Part shown: positions 52,301 through 62,290 of the stretch, piece by piece
How positions within the stretch are numbered: position 1 is the stretch's first letter
How the letters are laid out: each line of letters starts with the position of its first letter
Origin: Prorocentrum cordatum
Lineage: Eukaryota > Sar > Dinophyceae > Prorocentrales > Prorocentraceae
Direction: 5' to 3'
Length of the DNA stretch: 64,000 nucleotides
Assembly (NCBI GenBank): GCA_963575745.1
Contig: CAUYUJ010022093.1
Span: 621,341-685,340, forward strand
Notes under the pieces: generated by a model
Seen by the model: the letters and a program-made list of their open reading frames with translations, nothing else
Databases searched by the model: none
What the model was told of the DNA's origin: nothing
Translations under genes and position numbers: made by a program

Positions 52301-52349
52301 GCTCATTGGAGCCCTCGGTGCAAAATCCCTGCCCTCCTCATTCTCCTCC

Positions 52350-53085
52350 CTTTCCTCCTCCCTATCCTCCTCCTCCCTCCTCCTCCTCCTCCTCCTCCTC
52401 CTCCTCCTCCTCTCCTCCTCCTCCTCCTCCTCCCCTCCTCCTCCTCCTCCTCCTCCTCCTCCTCCTCCTCCTCCTCTCCTCCTCCTCCTCCTCCTCCTCC
52501 TCCTCCTCCTCCTCCTCCTCCTCCTCCTCCTCCTCCTCCTCCTCCTCCTCCTCCTCCTCCTCCTCCTCCTCCTCCTCCTCCTCCTCCTCCTCCTCCTCCT
52601 CCTCCTCCTCCTCCTCCTCCTCCTCCTCCTCCCTCCTCCTCCTCCTCCTCCTCCTCCTCCTCCTCCTCTCTCCTCCTCCCTCCTCCTCCTCCTCCTCCTC
52701 CTCCTCCTCCTCCTCCTCCTCCTCCTCCTCCTCCTCCTCCGCCTCCTCCTCCTCCTCCTCCTCCTCCCTCCTCCTCCTCCTCCTCCTCCTCCTCCTCCTC
52801 CTCCTCCCTCCTCCTCCTCCTCCTCCTCCTCCTCCTCCTCCTCCTCCTCCTCTCCTCCTCCTCCTCCTCCTCCTCCTCCTCCTCCTCCTCCTCCTCCTCC
52901 TCCTCCCTCCCCCTCCCCCTCCCCCTCCTCCTCCTCCTCCTCCTCCTCCTACTCCTCCTCCGCCTCCTCCTCCTCCGCCTCCTCTCCTCCTCCTCCTTCT
53001 CCTCCTCCTCCTCCTCGTCCTCCTCCTCCTCCTCCTCCTCCTCCTCCTCCTCCTCCTCCTCCTCCTCCTCCTCCTCCCACCTCCC
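52350..53085 (+). repeat. About 730-bp (TCC)n array
   Basis: The longest pure-pyrimidine tract in the window, nearly all TCC. One- or two-base slips (TCCCTCC, TCTCC) divide it into about a dozen phase blocks. All six frames are open for long stretches (poly-Leu, Ser, Pro or Glu, Arg, Gly), giving spurious ORFs of 300-390 codons. It lies 3' of the DinoSL-headed retroelement and could form intramolecular triplex (H-) DNA. Confidence 0.95.
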
Positions 53086-53619
53086 ACCTCCCCGCTGCCC
53101 CGGGCACTGGCCTCCCCGTGCCGTGGCTTGCCCTCGCACGCCTCGTCTCTGGAGGGCGCCTCCGTGGAGCCCCCGTCGCAAGAGCCCTTCGAGTCCTCGC
53201 GGGAGGAGGGAGGGGAAGGGGAGGAGGAACGATGAGGGGGGAAGGAAAGAAGGAAGGAAGGAAGGAAGAAAGACAGGAAATGAGAGGATGAGGGAAAGGA
53301 AGGACGAAGGAGGATGGAGGAGTAAGGAGGCATAGGAGGAGGAGGAGGAGGAGGAGGAGGAGGAGGAGGAGGAGGAGGAGGAGGGGCAGGGCGAGAAGAG
53401 AGGCGGAGGAGGAGGATCGGATCAGGAGGAGGAGGAGGTGGAGAATGGATAGATGAGGAGTGAGCAGAAGGAATTAGGAGGGAGCCGATCAGGAGGAGTG
53501 AGGAGTAAGGAGGAGGGAGGAGGACGGAGAGAAGAGGGACCAAAAGGAGGGGTGGTACACTTCCTCTTCCTCCTCCACGCCTCCAGGAGCGCAGGAATGA
53601 CCAACAACGGCAAACAAAC
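53086..53619. repeat. Purine-rich spacer with (GGAA)n and (GGA)n
   Basis: GGAAGGAAGGAAGG at about 53240-53265 and pure GGA at 53335-53382. The purine strand is thus switched to + here, so this spacer and the flanking TCC arrays are complementary and could pair. Confidence 0.88.
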
Positions 53620-54475
53620 GCCTCCTCCTCCTCCTGTCCTTCCTCCTCCCCTCTCCCTCCCTCCTCCTCCTCCTCCTCCTCCCCTCCTCATCCTCCTCCA
53701 CCTCCTCCTCCTCCTCCAATTCCTCCTCGTCTCCTCCTCCCCTCCTCCCCCTCCTCCCCTCCTCTGCCTTCCTCCTCCTCCCTCCTCCTCCTCCTCCCCA
53801 CCTCCTCCTCCACCTCCTCCTCCTTCCTCCCCCTCCCTCCACTCCCGTCCCTCCCTCCCCCCTCCTCCTCCTCCATCCCCCCCTCCCCCTCCCCCTCCCC
53901 CTCCCCCTCCCCCCCCCCTCCTCCTCCTCCCCTCCTCCTCCTCCTCCTCCTCTCCTCCTCCTCCTCCTCCTCTTCCCCTCCTCCTCCTCCTCCTCCGCCT
54001 CCTACCTCCTCCTCCTCCTCTCTCCTCCTCCTCCTCCTCCCTCCTCCTTCTCCTCCTCTCCCCTCCTCCTCCTCCCCTCCTCCTCCTCCTCCACCCTCCT
54101 TTGTCCTCCTCCTCCTCCTCCTCCTCCGCCGCCTCCTCCTCCTCCTGCTCGTGCTCCTCCTCCTACTCGCCTCCTCCGCCTCCTCCCTCCTTCCTCCTCC
54201 TCCTCCTCCTCCTCCTCCTCCTCCTCCTCCTCCGCCGCCGCCTCCTCCTCCTCCTCCCACCCCCCTCCTCCTCCTTCTCCTCCTCCTCCTCCTCCTCCGT
54301 CTCCTCCTCCTCCGCCTCCTCCGCCTCCTCCTCCGCCCCTCCTCTCTCCTCCTCCTCCTCCTCCGCCCTCCTCCGCCCCTCCTCCTCCTCCTCCTTCGTC
54401 CTCCTCCTCCTCCTCCTCCTCCTCCTCCTCCTCTTCCTCCCTCCTCCTCCTCCTCCTCCTCCTCCTCCTCAGCCA
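53620..54475 (+). repeat. About 850-bp imperfect TCC/CCCTCC array
   Basis: TCC with CCCTCC, CCTTCC, TCCGCC and TCCACC variants. More diverged than 52350-53085, hence probably older. Long frames here are artefacts. Confidence 0.93.
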
Positions 54476-54640
54476 TTCCTTTTCCTTACGTAGCACCCCG
54501 CAGATGCGGATAAGAGGGCGCGGTGGGGACGTCGGCAGTCTGCGAGACTCTGGAGAAGCCTGCCACAAGCACCACCATTCCAGAAATTATACAACGAACC
54601 CACCGCAGCTCAGATTTTTACTTCAAACCAATGTGGTATC
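54476..54640. other. Short unique spacer
   Basis: No feature recognised between the pyrimidine and the GGTCGCGGG arrays. Confidence 0.4.
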
Positions 54641-54845
54641 GGTCGCGGGTGGGTCGCGGGTGGGTCGCGGGGTGGGTCGCAGGCGGTCGCGGGGGGGGTC
54701 GCGGTGGGGTCCGCGGCGGGTGGCGGGTTGGGTCGCGGGTGGGGTCGCGGGGGGTCGCGGGGTGGTTCGCGGGGGGGGGGTCGCGGGGGGGGGGGGGGGG
54801 TCGCGGGGGGGGGGGAGGGTCGCAGGTGGGTCCGCGGGGGGGCGA
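54641..54845 (+). repeat. GGTCGCGGGTG tandem repeat
   Basis: About 18 degenerate units of GGGTCGCGGG(G/T), unit length 9-16 bp, with G runs of up to 14. Strong G-quadruplex potential. Confidence 0.88.
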
Positions 54846-54849
54846 CAAC

Positions 54850-55068
54850 ACACATAACAACACCAACAACAACAACAACAACAACACCAACACCAACACC
54901 AACAACAACAACAACAACAACAACAACAGCGACAACAACAACACCACCAACAACACCACCACCACCAACAACAACAACAACAACACCACCAACAACAACA
55001 CCACCAACAACAACAACAACACCAACCACACCAACAACAACAACACCAACAACAACGACCACACCACC

Positions 55069-55100
<32 letters not shown>

Positions 55101-55310
55101 CACCAACAACAACAACAACAACATCAACAACAGCAACGACAACAACACCACCAACAGCAACAGCAACAGCAACAGCACCAACTACAACAACAACAACACC
55201 AACACCAACACCAACACCACCAACAACAACAGCATCAACAACCACCACAACAACAACCGCAACAACAACAACAGCAACAGCCACAACAACAGCAGCAACA
55301 ACAACACCAA
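54850..55310 (+). repeat. (AAC)n/(ACC)n array
   Basis: About 460 bp of AAC with ACC, AGC and GAC variants, encoding poly-Asn or poly-Thr only by composition. It leads straight into the composite satellite unit, as the AAT/AAG array at 59958 does for the second copy. Confidence 0.95.
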
Positions 55311-55530
55311 CAATCCGCCGGCCCCCTTGTGGGGCCACCAGGCTGTAGGCGCGGGATTCGCAGTTTCCTGTACCAGTTGTAGCTTGTAGTTTCCAGTGTT
55401 ACAGTTCTGCTTCTTGCTGGTTACTGTAACTACTTGATTGACCGCGCGAGGGGGGGGGAGCCCCAAACCAGATATTTCAGCACTCCCTGGGCGCGTTGTC
55501 TGAATTGCTGGCGGGGCTCGAAATCGACAC

Positions 55531-56270
55531 CCCTCACACAGATCGGCGGGGTCAGGGTCCAAAAACACATGGGATTTGCCACATTTCTGAAATTCGGTGC
55601 CACCCCTCACGCAGATCCGCGGGGTCAGGGTCCAAAAACACATGGGATTTGCCACATTTCTGAAATTCGGTGCCACCCCTCACGCAGATCCGCGGGGTCA
55701 GGGTCCAAAAACACATGGGATTTGCCACATTTCTGAAATTCGGTGCCACCCCTCACGCAGATCCGCGGGGTCAGGGTCCAAAAACACATGGGATTTGCCA
55801 CATTTCTGAAATTCGGTGCCACCCCTCACGCAGATCCGCGGGGTCAGGGTCCAAAAACACATGGGATTTGCCACATTTCTGAAATTCGGTGCCACCCCTC
55901 ACGCAGATCCGCGGGGTCAGGGTCCAAAAACACAAGGGATTTGCCACATTTCTGAAATTCGGTGCCACCCCTCACGCAGATCCGCGGGGTCAGGGTCCAA
56001 AAACACAGGGGATTTGCCACATTTCTGAAATTCGGTGCCACCCCTCACGCAGATCCGCGGGGTCAGGGTCCAAAAACACATGGGATTTGCCACATTTCTG
56101 AAATTCGGTGCCACCCCTCACGCAGATCCGCGGGGTCAGGGTCCAAAAACACATGGGATTTGCCACATTTCTGAAATTCGGCGCCACCCCTCACGCAGAT
56201 CCGCGGGGTCAGGGTCCAAAAACACAGGGGATTTGGCACATTTCTGAAATTCGGTGCCACCCTTCACGCA
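55531..56270 (+). repeat. 73-bp satellite, about ten near-identical units
   Basis: Unit: GTGCCACCCCTCACGCAGAT, CCGCGGGGTCAGGGTCCAAA, AACACATGGGATTTGCCACA, TTTCTGAAATTCG. Period exactly 73 bp. Units differ mainly at one site (ACATGG, ACAAGG, ACAGGG) and at the last unit (TTGGCACA). 73 is not a multiple of three, so the repeated 65-70-codon frames that appear every 73 bp are artefacts. High identity implies recent amplification or gene conversion. Confidence 0.95.
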
Positions 56271-56276
56271 CATCCA

Positions 56277-56395
56277 TCGCAAGGCGTGGTAACCCAAACT
56301 GCGAGAACTCCCTCGGCCCTTTAATCGCAAGGTGTGGTAACCAAGCCCGTAAACCATACACGTCTTACCAATCGCCAGGTGTGGTAACCCCTCTT
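56277..56395 (+). repeat. Three units of TCGCAAGGTGTGGTAACC
   Basis: Copies at about 56276, 56326 and 56370, spaced 44-50 bp with unrelated sequence between. Present only in copy A of the composite unit. Confidence 0.75.
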
Positions 56396-56764
56396 GTGAT
56401 CAGTTGGTTTTGCTGATTGCGAATCGGCTTCGCATGAAGTTTCGATACTGCTTCACGACAGCGCCAAGGCCTCATGGCTTAGCTCTTCCATGGCCCATTC
56501 TCCGAGAGAGGGGCCGGCGGCAGGGGGCGAAGCCCTTACGGATAACAACAAGACCAACAACAACGCAACACGCAGAATCCTCCCCACGGGTTCGCACCTC
56601 AGCCACGCACCCAGGGACAGTGAACCACCGCTCGGCCCCCTCCCTCTGATCCATAACTTCTCACGGTCGCACCCCGGGGCTAGTTTTTTTAGGGCGAGTC
56701 GGGCGTTTCGCCCGAGGCTCCCGCGCCATTTCAAAACTCTGAGGCATAAAGATACCAGCAGCTT

Positions 56765-57115
56765 CGCAGAGGGAGGGCGGGCCGTTCTCAAAAGGTGGCT
56801 CTCGCCTTAGAGCCGCGCGCATGTGTTTAAACCACTTGCGAGAGTCTCACGGATTGCGGGCGGGCCGTTTTTTTTTTTTTTTTTATGTGGCTCTCGCCTT
56901 AGCGCCGCGCACCTTCGATTCAAAGCACTGCAAGAGCTTCACGGATTGAGGACGGGTGGTTTTCCATGTGCGGCTCTCGCCTTAGCGCCGCGCGCACTCG
57001 TTTTAAATCATTGCCAGAGCTTCACGGATTGAGGGCGGGCCGTTTTCAAAATGTGGCTCTCGCCTGAGCGCCGCGCATATTCGTTTTAAACCTCTGCAAG
57101 AATGTCACGGATTCC
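56765..57115 (+). repeat. About 85-bp tandem repeat, four units
   Basis: Each unit has GGGCGGGCCGTTTTC, TGTGGCTCTCGCCTTAGCGC, CGCGC, TTTTAAA, TGCNAGAG and TTCACGGATTG. A T18 run (about 56868-56885) expands one unit. Diverged about 15 percent by eye. Confidence 0.8.
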
Positions 57116-57419
57116 CATGATCAGCGTACCAGAGACGGTGTTTTGGAAGGGTTCCGGATTATGCGGGAGCAGCAGTTCTGTTGACTCGTGGAACCGAAGT
57201 CTCACAAATGGAGTTCTGGCACGCTTCCAGATCGTCAGGACGCAGCAGACAGGTTGATCCGTGGCGTGGAAATCCCGAGAACAATGCTTTGGCATGCCTC
57301 AAGGTCTTCAAACGGTGGTCTTCCAACGAAGCAGTTCCCTCAATGACAATGAACCGTTGTAGGGGCCTTTGAAGGAAGGGTGAATTCCAACATCGTTGAT
57401 GACTCTTGGGTTTACACTG
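57116..57419. other. No gene recognised
   Basis: Contains a small inverted pair (ACCGAAGTCTCACAAATGGAG region) but nothing coding. Confidence 0.4.
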
Positions 57420-57830
57420 GTCCTCCTCCTCCTCCTCCTCCTCCTCCATCTCCTCCTGCTCCTACTCCTCCTCCTCCTCCTCCTCCTCCCTCTCCTCCTC
57501 CTCTTCCTCCTCCTCCTCTCCTCCTCCTCCTCCTCCTCCTCTTCCTCCTCCGCCTCCTCCTCCTCATCCTCCTCTTCCTCTCCTCCTCCTCCTCCTCCTC
57601 CCTCCTCCTCCTCCTCCTCCTGCCTCCTCCTCCTCCTCCTCCTCCTCCTCCTCCCTGTCCTCCTCCTCCTCCTCCTCCTCCTCGTCCTCTCTTCCTCCCC
57701 CTCCTCCTCCTCCTCCTCCTCCGCCTCCTCCTCCTCCTCCTCCTCCTCCCTCCCTCCCTCCCTCCCTCCCTCCCTCCCTCCCTCCCTCCCTCCTGCCTGC
57801 TCCCTCCTCCCTCCTCCCTCCTCCCTCTTC
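57420..57830 (+). repeat. (TCC)n array ending in (CCCT)n
   Basis: About 320 bp of TCC units with CTGC, CCCT and CGTCC interruptions, then an 11-fold CCCT tetranucleotide run (about 57747-57792) and CTCCCTC units. Confidence 0.95.
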
Positions 57831-58274
57831 GGGGTAGGGGGCGCGTCGACAGCTGCATCCGCTTCCAGGTTCCATCAGGAATGTGCTCCGGCAACAGGTC
57901 GGGGGAGGGAGGAGGCGTTTTCTAAGGGGGTGAGAGGGGGGTATGGGCAGTAGGAGTAGGAGCCAATTGAGGAATGCAAGCCGTGTCAAGACCTATTTGA
58001 CGAGGAGACTCTTGCTGCCGACGAGACCGTTCGCCTTGCTCAGGACTCTGGGAACTGACCCACCACTTATGCGAAGATCCCTGCCTGTACGAGTGGGGGT
58101 GGTGCAGGGTTTGCCGATGTACCGAAGCTGCGTATCAGCTATGGCGACGGGGTGGGACGGGGTGAAGGGGGAGGGGAACGAAGAGCCGCCCGAGACATCC
58201 TCGGAGAACGATGCAAGTCCAAAAACCGTGCGGTCACCGCGAATCCCCACTCACCACATGGTGTGGTGGTCACC
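57831..58274. other. No gene recognised
   Basis: Includes CACCACATGGTGTGGTGGTCACC at 58251-58274, a near-palindrome directly before the GGA array. Confidence 0.45.
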
Positions 58275-58440
58275 AAGGCGGAGGAGGAGGCGGAGGAGGA
58301 AGAGGAGGAGGAGGAGGAGGAGGAATAGGAGGAGGAGGAGGAGGAAGAGGAGGAGGAGAGGGAGGAGGAGGAGGAGGAGGAGGAGGATGAAGAGGAGGAG
58401 GAGGAGGAGGAGGAGGAGGAGGAGGAGGAGGAGGAGAAAG
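58275..58440 (+). repeat. (GGA)n array
   Basis: GGA with GAAGAGG, GATGAAG and GGAGAGGG interruptions. Confidence 0.94.
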
Positions 58441-59957
58441 AGGACGACGACGAGGGGGAGGGCGGAGCGAAGGAGGGGGAGAACGGACGAGTGAGAAAGA
58501 AGGATGCCGACGGGGGGAGTGTGTACGGTCGGACCTAGGACAGAAGAACATCCCTCAAGAAATTGAGACCCTCCGCCAGCCCAACCACACAGAACATCCA
58601 AGGGTACCCTCCCCAGGATGCACAAGAGCATCCAACAAACACGAAGAACACTAGGGTACCCTCCCCGAACCGACCTCGATCTTATACCTTGGTCCGGCTG
58701 TACTGGATTCAGATCGTATAATTCTGTTTTTGGGGGGAAAGGGTGAACATCCAGGAGAGGTGAGGTGAGGTGTAGGAAGACCCCGCGGATCTGCCAGTTC
58801 GGGGGGTGCGACTCTCCTGACCGCCCCGTCCTGAGTCGGCCCAGCGGCCTCGGGGCCTCCCGGCATGTCCCGAGGAGTAAACACGCCTCCTGGAGCGAGG
58901 AGACGAGGTGTCCGCAACCTGGCGGCTCCCTCTGCGGGGTTCGGGGAGAAAGCGCACGATCCTGAACACCTGATCCAGGAGAGGTGGAGGGTGGAGAGGT
59001 CGAGGGGTGAGAAGATGGAATAGGAGAACGGGCTGGAAAGGCTGGAGGATGGGCTGGAAGAGGAAGAAACAAGGGAGCGCTCCACATGAGAAAGACGAGG
59101 TCGAGTGGAGAAGGAGGAGCCTCCGCAAAAAGAGCTGAGGAGGATGAGGGGAATACGCAAGGTATGGCGAGAATGAGGAAAATAACCATGGAGAAAAGGT
59201 AACGAACAACATTATTATAGCGGCGATGCCGGAAACGGCAACAAGGAGTTATCACTAAATTGTCGGCTTGACTTTCCTGCCATTCCGCCTGCATGCCAAC
59301 CATCAAGGACAAAGGTGCCTGGCGCGAAGCGCCATTGCAGTCTTGTGTATCAAAAAAGTGTGTGTCAGCTACATGTATAGATGTACGGGAAGAGAACGAG
59401 AGAAAGAGAGAGAGAGAGAGCTCTCTAGAGAGATGCGCTTGAAAGCGTGACGAGCCAGATATCCTTCCTGCAAGCCTTCGCAATGACAATGAGGCCACGA
59501 CGTATAGATGAGACCCAAATATCGGTTCGCAACGCCGATGCATCGACGTTGCATCGGCGACGTCGGTATGGAGAACATCTGGTTCCGGATGGCGCCCTCT
59601 CGCCGACGCATCTGCTGTGCGATTATTCCACGTCTGCTCCTGCCCCACTCAGGAGGCCTGGAACTTTTCCTGCAGCCGAGCTGACGACCCAGACACGGCT
59701 TTCGTGGGAAATCTCGGCCAGCGTTCCGGAGAAATCTCGCGCCGCCGCCGGGCCGTGCTTCAAACACCCAGCCCAGGGGACCCGCAGGGGGGCCAAACCC
59801 GAGCAGGCCTCGGGGGAGCTGCCGAGAGGACACGCCGCGGCAGGGAGCGGAGATGGGCCGGGCGACGCCGCAGAAGGGAGGCCGGGAAGATGGGGGGCCG
59901 CACCCTGGCCCCATGCATGTGCGCTGACGAGTGTGGGACCAGGGGATGCGTCGAAAG
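58441..59957. other. No gene recognised; (AG)n run
   Basis: The phrase GGGTACCCTCCCC is repeated at about 58600 and 58653. An (AG)n run lies at 59399-59420 and the GCCGATGCATCG cluster at 59533-59560. Long - strand frames over 58441-59648 show no domain. Confidence 0.45.
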
Positions 59958-60165
59958 AAGAAGAAGAAGAAGAAGAAGAAAAATATTATTAATAGTAATA
60001 ATAATAATAACAATGAAACTTAGAAGAAAAGAATAATAATAATAATAACAAGAAGAAGAATAAGAACAACAACAATAATAAATTTAGAAGAAACATTAGA
60101 ACAAAGAAGAATAATCAGACGAATAATAATAACAACAATGAAAATTAGAAGAAAAGAAAGAGTAA
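59958..60165 (+). repeat. AAG/AAT trinucleotide array
   Basis: GAAGAAGAAG, then AATAATAATAAC and AGAAGAAGAAT units. A GAA...ACAATGA(A)AATTAGAAGAAAAGAA phrase occurs twice (about 60012 and 60137). Confidence 0.93.
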
Positions 60166-61272
60166 TCCGCCGGCCCCCTCGCGGGGCCACCAGGCTGTAT
60201 GACCAGGGTTTGCTGTTCCCTGCGCCAGTTCCAGTTTCCACTGCTCCACTTCTGCTTGATGCTGCTTGTTTCCGCGCGAGGGGGGGGAGCCGAAGAGCAC
60301 CCTGGTGAACACCTTCTGGGAGGGTTCTCAGAATTCCTGGGGGGATCGAAATTGATACCCCCACGCAGATCGGCGGGGTGAGGGTCCAAAAACACATGGG
60401 ATTTGCTACATTTCTACAAAATCGGCGGCCCCCCTCACGCAGATCGCCTGGGTCAGGGTCCAAAAACCAATGGGTTTAGCCACATTCTTCAAATTCGGTG
60501 GCCCCCCCTCACGCAGATCGCCGGAGTCAGAGTCCGAAAGCTAATGGAATTTGCCACATTTCTTCAATTCGGTGGTACCACTTACGCAGATCGCTGGGGT
60601 CAGGGTCGAAAAACCATGGGATTTGCCACATCTAGATCGGCGGCATCCCCATGAGATCGCCAGCGTCAGGGACGACCCAGGGGATTTTGCCTTTTGGCCT
60701 CACCCCGGACGCAGATCGGCGGGGTCAGGATTGAAAAACCATTGGGTTTTGCCACATCTCTGAAATTCGGCGGCACCCCTCACGCGGATCGCTGGGGTCA
60801 GGGTCGAAAAACAAATGGGATTTGCCACATGTCGTAAAATTCGGTGGCACCCCTCAGGCAGATCGCCGGGATCAGGGTCCAAGAACACAAGGATTTTGCC
60901 ACATGTCTTGAAATTCGGCGGCACCCCTCACTCAGATCGCTGGGGTCAGGGTCGAAAAACCTATGGGATTTGCCACATGTCTTCAAATTCGGCGAATCGG
61001 TAGGGTCAGGGTCAAAAAACACATGGGATTTGCAACATTTCAATTCTTCGTAGAAAATCTTGTTGCACAGCATACGCGAGCAAGTTCGAAATGCAACACC
61101 GAATTCAACAAGATCATCAGAATATCAATATGTCTTGCCGGTTACTCATCGTCTTCGCGTGAAGTCCCGACGCTGCTTCACGGCGGCGCCAAGGCCTCAT
61201 GATTTCGCTCTTGCATTGCCCATTCTCCGAAAGAGGGGGGCCGGCGGCAGGGGGCGAAGCCCTTACGGATTC
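60166..61272 (+). repeat. Composite satellite unit, copy B
   Basis: Same architecture as 55311-56545. Head: AATCCGCCGGCCCCCTCGCG, CACCAGGCTGTA, CCGCGCGAGGGGGGG, GATCGAAATTGATACCCCC. Satellite: about 60355-61050, roughly nine units of 70-75 bp with many differences and one scrambled unit near 60640-60700. Tail: CGCGTGAAGTCCCGACGCTG, GCGCCAAGGCCTCATG, CCCATTCTCCGAAAGAGG, GGGCGAAGCCCTTACGGAT. The satellite here is far more diverged than in copy A. Confidence 0.75.
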
Positions 61273-61689
61273 ACGTCGGGACTGCGAAGCACGTCCGAGA
61301 GGCGGGTGTGTTGGTGTGGTTGCAATTTCATTTCTCGGGAGCGGCCAAGAGGGGGGTGTCCAAGAGGGGGGGGTGCAAATCATGACCGGCGGCTTATGCG
61401 CGGCCCAGCTGGGGGGCCAGGGACGTAATGAAATAAGAAGGGGCGCCATGAAATCTGGGGAAATATCACGGCCCCTGCCAAAATATCCCCCCCCCCCTAG
61501 TCATCATCCCCCTCTTTTCCGCCCCCGAAATTTCATTTTCTTTCATTATATCACTTCCATCTCCCCCTTACCCCCCCACCGGCCTTGCCCCCTGCTGCCG
61601 GCGCCCCTCCCCCCCCCTACCGGACTTTTCCCAGCGGGCGTTCCAAGCAGTTTGGGCGCTTCACCGACGGTCCCGCTGAGCTCCAGAAA
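61273..61689. other. No gene recognised
   Basis: GGGGGTGTCCAAGAGGGGGG duplicated motif near 61345-61375 and C runs near 61487-61497 and 61605-61620. Confidence 0.45.
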
Positions 61690-61844
61690 AACCCGGGCTG
61701 CCCCAAAGCACCCCGGGACGGCTCAAGAGATCCCAGGACGATCCCAAGACGGCCCAAGAGGCCTCCGAGACGGCCCAGGAAGCCTCGAAGAGGCCCCTCA
61801 AGAAGGCCCCCCAAGGCCCAAATCATTGATTTTCCATCGGGGAA

Positions 61845-61877
<33 letters not shown>

Positions 61878-62290
61878 CACACATACATCTATATGCATAT
61901 GTATATATATATATATATATACAGATTTGTCCTTACACGTTTGCTCTGCGTTCGCAACGTCGACGACGGTCCAGGAGGGTCCCAAGACCGCCCCAAAAGA
62001 CGGCCCAAGAGGCTCCCAAAAGGCGCCCAAAGCGGGACAGGAGGGCGCCAAGACGGCCCAAGAACCTCCCAACACGACCCACAAGGGCCCCAACACGGCC
62101 CCAAGACACCCCCAGGAGGGGGAGTCTCAACCGAAACTCCGAGCTTTCCGCCCCCAGACGGCCCCAGAACACCCCCAGAGGCCCCCAAAAGGCCCGAAGG
62201 AGGCCTCCAAGAGGCTCACAAGAGGCCCCAAAAGGCCCCAAAACAGCCGCCAAGACGCTTCGAAACTACCTCCCAGAGGCCCGTGCGCGG
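61690..62290 (+). repeat. Degenerate CCCAAGACGGCCCAAGAGGC repeat with (AT)n run
   Basis: Short units of 12-18 bp (CCCCAAAAGGCCC, CCAAGACGG, CCCAAGAGGC) occupy 61690-61820 and 61975-62275. Between them lies an AT/AC run (about 61850-61922). Pro/Arg/Lys-rich frames follow from composition. Confidence 0.75.

Larger units (their letters stand above)
55311..56545 (+). repeat. Composite satellite unit, copy A
   Basis: Order: head block (55311-55530, AATCCGCCGGCCCCCTTGTG, CACCAGGCTGTA, CCGCGCGAGGGGGGG), 73-bp tandem array (55531-56270), three GCAAGGTGTGGTAACC units, and tail block (about 56410-56545: CGCATGAAGTTTCGA, TGCTTCACG, GCGCCAAGGCCTCATG, CCCATTCTCCGAGAGAGG, GGGCGAAGCCCTTACGGAT). Head, satellite and tail recur in the same order and orientation at 60166-61272, each preceded by an A-rich trinucleotide array. 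No protein. A mobile or locally duplicated unit is inferred. Confidence 0.75.

Noticed and set aside
52143-53543. Very long open frames (about 290-393 codons) on both strands over the TCC array
   Set aside because: They consist of poly-Leu/Ser/Pro or poly-Glu/Arg/Gly from a trinucleotide repeat, which lacks stops in every frame.
53453-54493. 346-codon + strand frame and - strand counterparts
   Set aside because: Same cause: TCC-type low complexity with no unique domain.
54850-55310. Poly-Asn/poly-Thr frame as a prion-like protein
   Set aside because: Pure (AAC)n composition, and open in other frames as well; no flanking protein.
55531-56270. CRISPR-like appearance of the regular repeat
   Set aside because: Units abut without unique spacers, and the context is eukaryotic.
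55434-56416. A ladder of 65-70-codon frames repeated every 73 bp on both strands
   Set aside because: The 73-bp unit is not a multiple of three, so each frame simply stops at the same place in the next unit; these are shadows of a satellite, not a gene family.
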